Assembly: GCF_041916975.1 (NCBI RefSeq)
Contig: NZ_JAYRYK010000001.1
Span: forward strand, 1,488,001-1,552,000
Length of the DNA stretch: 64,000 nucleotides
Source: Sphingosinicella sp041916975
GTDB lineage: Bacteria > Pseudomonadota > Alphaproteobacteria > Sphingomonadales > Sphingomonadaceae
Direction of reading: 5' to 3'
Positions within the stretch are counted from its first letter, which is position 1. Every line of letters starts with the position of its first letter. Made by a program: the position numbers and the translations under genes. The notes under the pieces are model-generated. The model did not search any database. It was not told the DNA's origin and was given only the letters and a program-made list of their open reading frames with translations. Shown here piece after piece: positions 17,349 through 25,701 of this stretch.

Positions 17349-18546
17349 CTACCGGTCGAGTTCGCCGTCGGTTTGGATCAGAGGCATTGCGTCAGCTTCG
17401 GATGGTTTGGCCCCGTCATCGGCTGTGCCGGTGCGATAGTGTTCGAAGAAGGTGAGCGTCCGCGCAATCATGTCCGGAGCGTTCAGCGTCATCGCGTGGG
17501 TGTCGCCCTCGTAGATGTGTAGCGCGAAGGGCGTGCCGGCCTTGTTCAGCCCCTGCGCCACGTCGAGCGCGTCCTTGACCGGCACGCGCCAGTCGGCAGT
17601 GCCATGAAACAGGATCGTGGGCACCTTGATCTCATCCGCCCACAGGATGGCAGAGCGGCGGTCGAGCGCGGCCTCCGGGTCTGCGGCATAGTCCGTCATC
17701 ATGCGAGCCCGCATCGGTATCAACTTCGGCCGGTTCGCGTCGCGAACACTACCGGCGCCGGCCCGGATGGCCATGGCGCGCATCGGAAACCCCTCCCGCG
17801 CCAGCATATAGGCCTGCATCCCTCCGCGGGANNNNNNNNNNGCCGCCGAACACGAAGGTCTGAGACGTGTCGACATAGCCCAGCGCTTGCGCCAGCGGCA
17901 CCAGGTTCCGGACATCGTCAAGGTCGCCCCGACTGCCAAAACCATCCGAGCCGTCGCTGCCCGGCCCACCGCGATACTGCGTGGCAAGCACCACATAGCC
18001 GGCCTTCAGAATGGCGTGCCAGCCCTGGTACATCCAGGGCTGCATCGGGCCGAACTTGTTGTTGCCGCCGCGCAACGCGATCAGCAGCGGCAGGCGCTTG
18101 CCTTCGGTGTCAATGGGCTTCCACAAGAGGCCGGCGATCCGCAAGCCGCCGCTTGCGTAGCGGATGACCCAGCATTCGAAGCCGCGATAAGCCAGCCCCT
18201 CCTCGACCCCCGCCCGATCCGAGAGCGCTGCCGCCAGCTGCGCGTCGCTGATCGGCGGCATGACCAGGTTTTCCTCACGCGCCGCCTCGATCTCGCTGTC
18301 GAGATCCGCGCGGATCATTCGGACGAAGTCTTCGTAGGAGCGGTTCGGATTGGGCGGACAGGGTTCGGACGATAATAGCGTCCCGTCCGGTGCATCGGTT
18401 TGTGCCAGCGCGGGACTTGCGGCGATGACGAGCAGGCTGAGAAGCAGAATCAGGCACCGCCTTATGCCGGCACCCTCCCGTGCCCCAACCGGGCGGCAGG
18501 CGACCGCTTGGTCCCGATGGGAACAGGAAATGAAGACGTGGCCCAT
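17349..18546 (-). CDS. Serine hydrolase (prolyl-oligopeptidase/dienelactone-hydrolase type), interrupted by assembly gap
   Basis: A secreted alpha/beta hydrolase of about 395 residues starts near 18546; the hydrophobic CLILLLSLLVIAASPALAQ is a signal peptide, so a later start is possible. The N-terminal part includes RIAGLLWKPIDTEGKRLPLL, IALRGGNNKFGP and TQYRGGPGSDGSDGFG. The C-terminal part has PTILFHGTADWRVPVKDA (acid) and YEGDTHAMT (His). The nucleophile elbow falls on the gap: ...TFVFGG on one side and SRGGMQAYM on the other. Joining them directly gives GGSRGG, a perfect G-x-S-x-G. The apparent frameshift is thus an artefact of a 10-N placeholder whose true length should be a multiple of three, possibly zero. 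Confidence 0.8.
17832..17841. other. Assembly gap (10 N)
   Basis: Ten consecutive N lie inside the serine hydrolase gene, at the codon of the catalytic serine motif. The two sides read in different frames if ten real bases are assumed. Confidence 0.99.
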
Positions 18547-18994
18547 ATGCACCCCCGATTGCAGTGGTGGCACAAGCAGAAACGGGACGCCAGCGTGAGA
18601 AGCGGGGGCTGATTTCGGAAAGCTGCGCCAGCCGTTTGAACGACCGCATTTTCGTGCGAAGTTGCCGTTCGGTGTCGCGCTAGGCCAGCTGACTTTTTCG
18701 CGAACAAAGGCGACGTTCACGGGTCCCAACTCGGGCGCCGAAACCGGCCGTTCGTTCACACGGCTGATTATGGCGCCTCCTGGGCCGAACGCGGTCAGTC
18801 AGCTTCCGGCTCGACACGCTGGCGCAGCGTCATGAGCAGAATGGGCAAGGCATTCGCCAGCTCGCCAATCCAGCGCCGATGCAGTTGGCAGGCTCAAGTG
18901 CTGGATCTACGGATGATCGGCATGCTGCACGAAAGGTATTATGGGGCGTAAGGTTAAAGTGGACCTATGCTTGTGAGGGCTCATAATAGCCGAC
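18547..18994. other. Intergenic region with possible fragment of an older gene
   Basis: There is no convincing gene in these 448 bp. On the minus strand, about 18798-18870 would encode a short tail (ELANALPILLMTLRQRV then a stop), which looks like the end of a decayed gene. The right part should contain the promoter of the SIR2-domain gene. Confidence 0.35.
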
Positions 18995-21900
18995 ATGCAG
19001 TTCGTCCCCGATGGCCCTTCTATTCCCGATGAATTGCTGGTCGCGCGCGATGCCGGTGACGTCATTTTCTTTTGCGGCGCGGGTGTGTCGCAGCACGAGG
19101 CGGGGCTGCCCAATTTCGAGAAGCTGGGACGCAACGTCATCGAGATTCTTGGCTCCGCGCAGGACAGCCCCGCGCGGAGCCTGCTGGTCAAGGCTCTGGA
19201 AATGGGCCGGATGGCTGGCGTCGGCGGTCTGCTCGCGACCGATCGCGTCTTCGGCCTGCTGGAGCGCGAGTTCGAAGTTGCCGACGTTCGGGCGGCGGTC
19301 GCCGAGGCGATCACGCCCGCGGCGGGCGCCGGCCTGGGTGCGCATCGCACGCTTTTGACGCTCGCCACGTCCCGGGCCGGGGTGACTCGGCTCGTGACCA
19401 CCAACTTCGATCTGCTCTTCGAAGCCTGTGATCCCAATCTGCCAAGCTCCGGGCCGCCGCGCCTGCCCGACCCCCGGAACGATCGAGAGTTCCGAGGAAT
19501 CGCGCATCTCCACGGAAGGGTCGACGCCACCTATCAGCAACCGGCGGATGACGAATTCGTCGTGTCGAGCGCCGATTTCGGGCGCGCCTATCTGTCTGAC
19601 GGCTGGGCGACACGCTTCATCCAGTCATTGCTCTCCCGCTTCCAGATCGTGTTCGTCGGCTACACCGCCGAGGATCCGCCAGTTCAATATCTGCTCGAGG
19701 CGCTCAATCTGCAGGCGGGAACCCGCAATCGTCTCTATGCCTTTCAGGACGGCGAAAGCGAGGCAGCCACGGCGCTGTGGGAGCATAAAGGCGTCCAGGC
19801 GATCGCCTTCGACAGCAGCAAGGGCTTCGGCCTGCTCTGGGATACGCTCGCGGCTTGGGCGGAGCGCGCCGCCGACATCGACGGTTGGTACGATGGCTTG
19901 CTTGCCAAAGCTGCTGCCGGGCCGGCCGCGCTCGATCCCCATGTTCGTGCGCAAATTTCCGAGGTCATGGCGACCCGCGAGGGCGCGAGGCGCTTCGCGA
20001 CTGCGGACGTGCCGCTCGATGCGCGCTGGCTTCTCGCTTTCGACCCGGTCCATCGCTTCGCCAATCCCGACAAGATCGATCCCTATGTCGAGGAGACGGA
20101 GCTTTTCGACCCCTTTACCGCACTCGGTCTTGGGTCGGACCCGATCCCCGATGCCGATGCGGGCGACGATTTTCTGCGCAATCGCAAAATTCCGTCTGAC
20201 GCGCTGGACGTGTTTGCCCTGAACCGCAGCGACTCCGAGGACGTTGGCGAGGGGAGCATGGCGGTGCTGCGCGGCGGTAACGCGCGCCAGATCACACCAC
20301 TGCCACCCCGACTGAGCAGCCTTGGCATCTGGCTCCAGCGCATTGCCCATCATCCCATTGCCTTATGGTGGGCGGGACATCAGGCGGCGCTCCATCCGGA
20401 TGTCGAGCGCAGCATCGAATCCTGGCTCCGACAGGATCCCGCGCGTTTTCCCGAGGCCATCCGAAGGCAGTGGCGCTGGCTGTTCGCGGCCCGCGCGGAC
20501 GTGAGGCCCGATCCCGACATGGCGCGCTACGACATCGAGGCGCGCGCCCAACAGGAGCATTGGTCGCCGTCGCTCGTTCGCGCCTGGGCCGACATCTACA
20601 AGCCCCAACTGAGCGCGTCGAAAGCCTATGGGGTGCGCCATCCGTTGTTCTGGGGGGACGAGCCTCCCGAAAAACTCGTTCACTTCGATGTGGAATATCC
20701 GCGCCCGCACGACAGCCTGCGGATCCCGGATGACCAGCTCGTTTATGCCGCCAGCCTGATCCGCGGGCACCTTGAACTGGCAGTCGCGCTCGAACGCGAA
20801 CTGACGGGCGACGACTATATCCACTTCGAGCATACGCGCACCGACGACGGCGGCCCGCCGCTCACCGAGAATGAGTACGGCATCCGCTCTCCGATCGTGG
20901 TCCTGCAGAATCTGATGGCGCGATTGCAGGCGATCGATCCGGCCGCCGCGCGGGCCGAGGTGATGCGCTGGCCGGTCAGCGATCCATATGTCTTCGCGCG
21001 CATGCGAATCTGGGCGGCCGCCAACCGCCTGATCGATCCGGACGAAGGGGCGGCCGTCTTGCTCGGGCTCTCGGACGAGCTGTTTTGGTCGACCCATCAC
21101 CAGCGCGATCTGCTCTATGCGATCCGGGATCTTTGGCCGGACCTGTCGGCTGCGTCGCGGGCCGCGATCGAGCAACGTCTGCTGACCACGACCTATCCCT
21201 GGAATGAAGAGGTTCGCGGCGGGCCGAGCCGGGCTGAGGCGCATTACCGCCTGAGCCGCTTGCACTGGTTGGCGTCGCAAGGCGTGACGTTTGGCTTTGA
21301 TGTTGACGCTGAGCTCGCTGCCCTGCGGGTGTTGGATCCCGAATGGACAACCCAGGCAGGAGATCACACCGCGGATTCCAACGCGCCCGAAGTCTATAGC
21401 ATAGAGACCGACACGGCACCGGACGCCATCCTCGACACGCCAGTACCCCAAATCCTGGAGGCGGCGCGGGCCGCCGGGGGACGTGTCGACTTCTTCGACC
21501 ATGTCCAGCGCGAGCCCTTTCGCGGTCTCGCCGAGCAGCGTCCACTGCGCGCCCTGGCCGCCCTGACCCATGTCGCGCGCTCGGGCGAGGCGCCGCTCTC
21601 GGCCTGGTCGGCCTTTCTCTACGCCGACCAGCGTCTGAAGGACTCGGTCAGGATGATCTGCCTCATCAGCGGCCGTCTTCAGCGGCTCCCACTCCCGCTG
21701 CTGCATGGCATCGCCTATCCGGTGTCGGACTGGATGCAGCGGATCGGGCATCGTCTTTATGGCGACGCAGCTGCCGCGCTGCCCGCCCTCTGGGATCGGC
21801 TGGTTGCCGCGCTGGCGCTGGGTGACGAGGAAACGGCGCACCGCGCCGATCAAAGCTGGGCCGATGATGCCCTGAACGCGCCGGTCGGCCGCCTCGTGCG

Positions 21901-22795
21901 ATTGCTGATGGACGATCCTATGAAAGCCGATCGGACCGTCGGTGGCGGCTTTCCGGAAATATGGACCCGCCGCGCCGATCAGCTTTTGGCGCTGCCGGGC
22001 GATCGGCGGCGGCACGCTCTGGTGATGATGGGCAACCGGTATAACTGGCTGTTCAACGTCGATCCGGTCTGGACCGAGCGGGCCTTGCTCCCCGTGATCG
22101 ATGCGGACGACGCGGACGGCGACGCCCTGTGGGATGGCATTTTCTGGGCAGCGCGCATGCCCTCGCGCGCCCTGTTCCAACGGATCAAGTCCGGATTGGT
22201 CGCCCGCGCGCGTAGATCCGCGTCGCGGCGCAAGAGCAATGAAGTGATCGCGGGCATGCTGCTGAGCGGTTGGGGTGGCGAAGCGGACGCGCCGGAACCG
22301 GAGCGGCTGCTGACTGACGCGGAGTTGCGCGAGGTTCTTATCCACGCGGACGACGAGCTGCGCGGGCAGCTTCTGTGGCATCTGGGACATTGGTCGAACA
22401 ACGCGCAGACCCGCTGGCCTGAGCGTCTCATACCGTTTCTGCGCAATGTCTGGCCGAAGCAGCGCGCGCTGCGAAACCCGACCGTCTCGGCCCGCTTGGT
22501 CGACCTGGCACTCGGCAGCGGCGACCAGATGCCCGCGGTGGTCGCGACTATATTGCCGCGCCTGGTGCCGGCGCGGTCGACCTCCATGCACATCATGCTG
22601 GTGACCAGTAGCTCGGACCCGCATCCCGCGCATCAGCATCCCAAGGCCCTGCTCGATTTGCTATGGGTTGTCCTGGGCGAGGATCCGCAGCAATGGCCCT
22701 ATAAGATCGAGGATACGCTCGCGCTCCTCTCCGAGGATCCCGATGTCGGCTCGGACCCGCGCTTGGCGGAACTCAGGCGGCGGCGCCAGCGCTGA
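18995..22795 (+). CDS. Large SIR2-domain protein, candidate anti-phage defence effector
   Basis: The protein has 1,266 residues. Residues ~15-300 form a SIR2 NAD-binding domain: DVIFFCGAGVSQHEAGLPNF (GAGxS, residues 28-32), LVTTNFDLLFEAC (TTNFD, 135-139), the catalytic His in IAHLHGRVD (about 171-173), and FVGYTAEDPPVQYLLEAL. The GAGVS...TTNFD...HLHG pattern is that of the SIR2_2 group used in defence systems (Dsr, Thoeris-like, SIR2-HerA, pAgo-SIR2), which deplete NAD+. The remaining ~960 residues are rich in Trp, Leu and Arg, look helical, and match nothing I can name. They would be the sensor or oligomerisation part. The gene converges with an HNH gene, overlapping it by 23 bp. The defence role is inferred. 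Confidence 0.8.
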   Translation: MQFVPDGPSIPDELLVARDAGDVIFFCGAGVSQHEAGLPNFEKLGRNVIEILGSAQDSPARSLLVKALEMGRMAGVGGLLATDRVFGLLEREFEVADVRAAVAEAITPAAGAGLGAHRTLLTLATSRAGVTRLVTTNFDLLFEACDPNLPSSGPPRLPDPRNDREFRGIAHLHGRVDATYQQPADDEFVVSSADFGRAYLSDGWATRFIQSLLSRFQIVFVGYTAEDPPVQYLLEALNLQAGTRNRLYAFQDGESEAATALWEHKGVQAIAFDSSKGFGLLWDTLAAWAERAADIDGWYDGLLAKAAAGPAALDPHVRAQISEVMATREGARRFATADVPLDARWLLAFDPVHRFANPDKIDPYVEETELFDPFTALGLGSDPIPDADAGDDFLRNRKIPSDALDVFALNRSDSEDVGEGSMAVLRGGNARQITPLPPRLSSLGIWLQRIAHHPIALWWAGHQAALHPDVERSIESWLRQDPARFPEAIRRQWRWLFAARADVRPDPDMARYDIEARAQQEHWSPSLVRAWADIYKPQLSASKAYGVRHPLFWGDEPPEKLVHFDVEYPRPHDSLRIPDDQLVYAASLIRGHLELAVALERELTGDDYIHFEHTRTDDGGPPLTENEYGIRSPIVVLQNLMARLQAIDPAAARAEVMRWPVSDPYVFARMRIWAAANRLIDPDEGAAVLLGLSDELFWSTHHQRDLLYAIRDLWPDLSAASRAAIEQRLLTTTYPWNEEVRGGPSRAEAHYRLSRLHWLASQGVTFGFDVDAELAALRVLDPEWTTQAGDHTADSNAPEVYSIETDTAPDAILDTPVPQILEAARAAGGRVDFFDHVQREPFRGLAEQRPLRALAALTHVARSGEAPLSAWSAFLYADQRLKDSVRMICLISGRLQRLPLPLLHGIAYPVSDWMQRIGHRLYGDAAAALPALWDRLVAALALGDEETAHRADQSWADDALNAPVGRLVRLLMDDPMKADRTVGGGFPEIWTRRADQLLALPGDRRRHALVMMGNRYNWLFNVDPVWTERALLPVIDADDADGDALWDGIFWAARMPSRALFQRIKSGLVARARRSASRRKSNEVIAGMLLSGWGGEADAPEPERLLTDAELREVLIHADDELRGQLLWHLGHWSNNAQTRWPERLIPFLRNVWPKQRALRNPTVSARLVDLALGSGDQMPAVVATILPRLVPARSTSMHIMLVTSSSDPHPAHQHPKALLDLLWVVLGEDPQQWPYKIEDTLALLSEDPDVGSDPRLAELRRRRQR

Positions 22796-23687
22796 CCGCC
22801 GACAAAGGCGCATCGAACAAGACATCGTCGTCATCGGCGAGCGGCTGCTCCGTTCGCATCCGCAGCCATCGATCAGGACCTTCGTGTATAGTATGAATGT
22901 CGAGCTTCGGAAGGTCGCCGAGCAACGCGGCAATTGCCTCGGGATCGCCGAAGAAACCTGCCAGCCTGAAATTGCGGTTCCATTCGATCGCCCAGGCCCA
23001 GACCGCCGGCTCGCCGAGGTGCCGACGGATCCAGACCCTGTAGAAGCCGTCAGCTGCAATGGCATGCAACCGATATTCCCAGTCCCTCGATACCGCGTCG
23101 ATCCACAGCAGCCGCGGGTTACCCCAATCCTCCTGACGCGCCACCACAACCGGGGCATATTGCCCCGTCCAGAAATATCCGCGCTTCGCCGCCTCGTCAT
23201 AGGTCAGCATGGAGAAGAACCCGACCAGCTGAAGCCGGGCCAGTTCGAACATCCGGCGATCATCTGCCTGGGCGGGCGCCGTGTAGGAGAAGGTGATGTT
23301 GGCCGGCCCGAAATTGCCCTTCACGATGAGCGGCGGCGTCGGCTCCGAGACACGTTGCTGTGTCCGCCGGTTCCGGGTGCGCGCCTTGCGCACCGCCTCC
23401 GCCCTGAGCCTGTCATCGTCCGCGGCGAACCGGCCGAGGCCATCGGGCTGCATCGTGATCGCCGAAAGATCGTCCTCGAGATCGGCCTTTGCGTCGTTAC
23501 ACGCCGGGCATGACCGAACGATCAGGTTCCACTGGCCGGCCAGGGTGCCCTTGGGCACGAACCGGCGACCAATGACATGCTCCTCTTCACCGCCCTTGAA
23601 GGGCTCGAGCGTTATGCCGCAATAGGCGCAAAGCACGTTGCGCTTCACGACGCGGTGCTTGGGCGAATAATGTACCAGGTCGGTCAT
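22773..23687 (-). CDS. HNH endonuclease-domain protein
   Basis: The 304-residue protein has an N-terminal zinc-supported HNH fold: CAYCG (Cys20, Cys23), EEEHVIGRRF (His37 as likely catalytic base), WNLIVRSCPACN (Asn54, Cys60, Cys63). The C-terminal ~200 residues are Trp- and Arg-rich with RRMFELARLQLVGFFSMLTY and REDWGN-like segments and have no recognised domain. The start ATG overlaps the stop of the upstream HEPN-like gene by 4 bp, so the two are translationally coupled. Its 3' end overlaps the end of the SIR2-domain gene on the other strand. HNH proteins of this kind occur in defence islands. Confidence 0.8.
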   Translation of the reverse strand: MTDLVHYSPKHRVVKRNVLCAYCGITLEPFKGGEEEHVIGRRFVPKGTLAGQWNLIVRSCPACNDAKADLEDDLSAITMQPDGLGRFAADDDRLRAEAVRKARTRNRRTQQRVSEPTPPLIVKGNFGPANITFSYTAPAQADDRRMFELARLQLVGFFSMLTYDEAAKRGYFWTGQYAPVVVARQEDWGNPRLLWIDAVSRDWEYRLHAIAADGFYRVWIRRHLGEPAVWAWAIEWNRNFRLAGFFGDPEAIAALLGDLPKLDIHTIHEGPDRWLRMRTEQPLADDDDVLFDAPLSAVSAGAAA

Positions 23688-24466
23688 GTGGGATCAGATC
23701 CGGGTTTGGGCACGGCGACGACATAGGCGAGCGGGTCGATCTGGCCCTTTTGCAGGCCCATCGCTAGAGTGAACGCCGCCTCGTCGCTTCCGCAGAATGA
23801 ATAGGGGTCAAAGGGAAATCGCGGAAGCGCACGACCAAGGTCGGAATCTGCCTTCACCGCGGCCTCCAGCTCCGCGCGCAGCGCGCCCAATTCGTCATCC
23901 TTGATACGTTCGATCCGATCGAGTTGGGCGGTTACCAGCGCTCGCAGGTCATGGGCGATTTCGACCTTATGCTGCGCGCGCGTTGTGAGGATGTTGGTCT
24001 GCTCGCGAACGCCGGTTTCGGTGCGCTGGAAACTGAAAACGACCGCCTCGCGGACCAGCGGCGTGCCCAGAAGGACTTCCCCTGTGCCATAGTGCGCGAT
24101 TGCCTCGCTTCTCAGCTTCTGTATGCGCTTGTGCGCATCGCGCAGCGGAGCCGGCACATCGGTGTCGTTCAATAGCGCCATACGGTTGTTGCCGCCCTGG
24201 GCCGTTGCCCGGGCATAAAGCACAATGGCCTGGGAAAAGAGCGCGCCGGTGATCGTCGCCTCATCCTCGCGCGGATTGGGACTCTCAATGGCGAGATCGT
24301 GCTTCTCTTGGATGCGCTCGATCACATCCAGGCAGCGGCCGCACTCGCGCAAGTCCTCGCAGATCGTGCCGAGCGCGGCGCTACGATCGACGAGGCCGAC
24401 CAGCTTCCTATGGCGGCGCTGCGGTCGGAGCCAGTCGGCTAGCGCCTTCAGATCTGTGCTGTGCAT
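23684..24466 (-). CDS. HEPN-like protein coupled to the HNH gene
   Basis: This encodes 260 residues from ATG 24466. I read residues ~70-130 as a HEPN-like helical region: TITGALFSQAIVLYARATAQ, then APLRDAHKRIQKLRSEAIAH. This contains Arg119-X5-His125, the RX4-6H signature of HEPN ribonucleases (an AbiU2-like look). The middle is a coiled-coil-like segment rich in Arg/Glu (VTAQLDRIERIKDDELGALR). It has no signal peptide or membrane segment. The stop overlaps the HNH start (ATGA). Function is inferred from the motif and neighbourhood; the family match is not certain. Confidence 0.55.
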   Translation of the reverse strand: MHSTDLKALADWLRPQRRHRKLVGLVDRSAALGTICEDLRECGRCLDVIERIQEKHDLAIESPNPREDEATITGALFSQAIVLYARATAQGGNNRMALLNDTDVPAPLRDAHKRIQKLRSEAIAHYGTGEVLLGTPLVREAVVFSFQRTETGVREQTNILTTRAQHKVEIAHDLRALVTAQLDRIERIKDDELGALRAELEAAVKADSDLGRALPRFPFDPYSFCGSDEAAFTLAMGLQKGQIDPLAYVVAVPKPGSDPT

Positions 24467-24967
24467 GTCGTGTTCTAACGCGGCCGTGATTGTAGGAACG
24501 AGAACATGACCTCTATCACCTTAGTCGGTCGCCATGCGAACAAGCTGAGGGAGGCCAGTTCCCTGTCGCCTCCGGATGTCTGATCGGACACTTCTGCTGC
24601 GGTCGACCCAACAACGCCTCGCACGGAACGCGGCTATTGCTGGGGTAGCTTCCGGCCCTTCCATGCGTGCGCTTTCCATCGGCTGCGCGGCAGATCTTTG
24701 CTCGCCTGCCGATGCCGACCTGCGGCCTTCTGCTAGATACGCCCATGATTTCTCCGAAGTTTTCATGCCCCGCGAGAGCTGGAGCTCGGCAATCTGAGAC
24801 AGGCGTTGCTCTTGAGCGGGCCTGTCCGCTTTCAGGCACTCGGCAAAGGGACTTCAACGACCGAAACTAGGGCGCGAAGCTGACGAGCCAGTTCACGTCC
24901 TAGCGCGTCCGCTATCCGGTGAGCGATCCTGAAAGGAGCCATTCCGGATCGTCGAACGAAGCCGCCA
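24467..24967. other. Intergenic region between defence and mobilisation modules
   Basis: These 501 bp contain only short open frames without recognisable similarity. The left part holds the promoter of the HEPN-HNH pair (transcribed leftward); the rest shows no repeat or RNA gene that I can support. Confidence 0.4.
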
Positions 24968-25252
24968 TTACGAGTCCCGTTCCACAGCCTCCGCCTCAAA
25001 CGCCCGTTTCCCTTTGCGCCGCCAGAGCGCAATGACCTCATCGCGCCGCTCTCCGCCCGCCTGCTGTACGAGCCCGAGCAGCGCCCCGTAGATCGCGGCC
25101 CGATCATCCTCGACCAGCACATCGAGCCTGACCTTGACGATGAGCCCGCCAAGTTCGATGAGCCGGCGCGTCCGCTCGCGGCGTTTCACCACCCACCCCC
25201 GCGTATCAGCCCGTGCGCGCCGCGCCTGCAACCGATGCCGCAGAGCCTGCAT
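24968..25252 (-). CDS. traD: Conjugal transfer protein TraD (small, Ti-type)
   Basis: This encodes about 94 residues from ATG 25252. The hallmark is the basic helix KRRERTRRLIELGGLIVKVR followed by DDRAAIYGALLGLV, the pattern of the small TraD family that accompanies TraA relaxases of Ti-like and sphingomonad plasmids. It is unrelated to the large F-type TraD coupling ATPase. It overlaps the 3' end of traC by 47 bp in another frame and is transcribed in the same direction, away from the oriT-like site. Confidence 0.75.
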   Translation of the reverse strand: MQALRHRLQARRARADTRGWVVKRRERTRRLIELGGLIVKVRLDVLVEDDRAAIYGALLGLVQQAGGERRDEVIALWRRKGKRAFEAEAVERDS

Positions 25253-25526
25253 CCGCTGCTCGGCGCGCAGTGTTCTCAGCAGCGCCGTCAGCGTGCTTCC
25301 CGCGCAGAAAGAACGCCGCGCCCGCGGTGCGCCATTCCTCCCTCTGCACCATGTCGGTGACCGCGACGGCGTTGACCAGCACGCCCGCAAGCACATCGGC
25401 CCCGAGGCCATCGGCCCCGGTCGCGGTGACCAGCTGTCCGAGCTCGCGAAGCTTCCGCTCCTGAAGCGCCTTCGCCTTGTCGGCGAGCAGCTTCATCTCG
25501 GCATCATAATCACGGGGCCTGCGCAT
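25206..25526 (-). CDS. traC: Conjugal transfer protein TraC-like
   Basis: The 106-residue protein begins MRRPRDYDAEMKLLADKAKA and continues LQERKLRELGQLVTATGADG and REEWRTAGAAFFLRG. This is the profile of the small DNA-binding accessory protein encoded divergently from traA in Ti-type and sphingomonad mobilisation regions. Naming of these two small proteins as TraC or TraD varies between annotations. The C-terminal 25 residues are Ala-rich and overlap traD. It is divergent from traA, with the oriT-like site between them. Confidence 0.75.
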   Translation of the reverse strand: MRRPRDYDAEMKLLADKAKALQERKLRELGQLVTATGADGLGADVLAGVLVNAVAVTDMVQREEWRTAGAAFFLRGKHADGAAENTARRAADAGSAASVAGAARTG

Positions 25527-25644
25527 GGGATATGATCCTTCGATTCTGTGGTGATGTGCCCGAGGCTACGAGTCGTTCTCGCTTGCCGTAAAGAGGCCGA
25601 GCCTTGGTGAGATCACCCGGTCCCTCGCGAGATTCGATCTTGTG

Positions 25645-25672
25645 AGGGCGCGCTTATACGTCGTGCCGACGT
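25645..25672. other. Origin of transfer (oriT)-like site
   Basis: On the minus strand the sequence reads ACGTCGGCACGACGT, then ATAAGCGCGCCCT. The last part closely resembles the RSF1010/Ti-type nick region (TAAGTGCGCCCT). Next to it is a perfect inverted repeat, ACGTCG (25658-25663) and CGACGT (25667-25672) around TGC, the hairpin expected beside nic. It lies between divergent traC and traA, exactly where MOBQ/Ti-type oriTs occur. The 175-bp interval 25527-25701 also holds both promoters. Confidence 0.75.
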
Positions 25673-25701
25673 GACTTTTGAAGTGTAGATGGATAGCCCT
25701 C

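Noticed and set aside
17349..18546. Frameshifted pseudogene of a serine hydrolase
   Set aside because: The only frame change coincides with the artificial 10-N gap; direct joining restores a perfect active-site motif.
20363..22639. 758-codon open frame opposite the SIR2-domain gene
   Set aside because: Low-complexity Arg/Gly/Asp composition and no motif; the plus strand has a SIR2 domain with catalytic residues.
24516..24857. 113-codon open frame on the minus strand between defence and mobilisation modules
   Set aside because: No start context, domain or codon-use support; probably chance.
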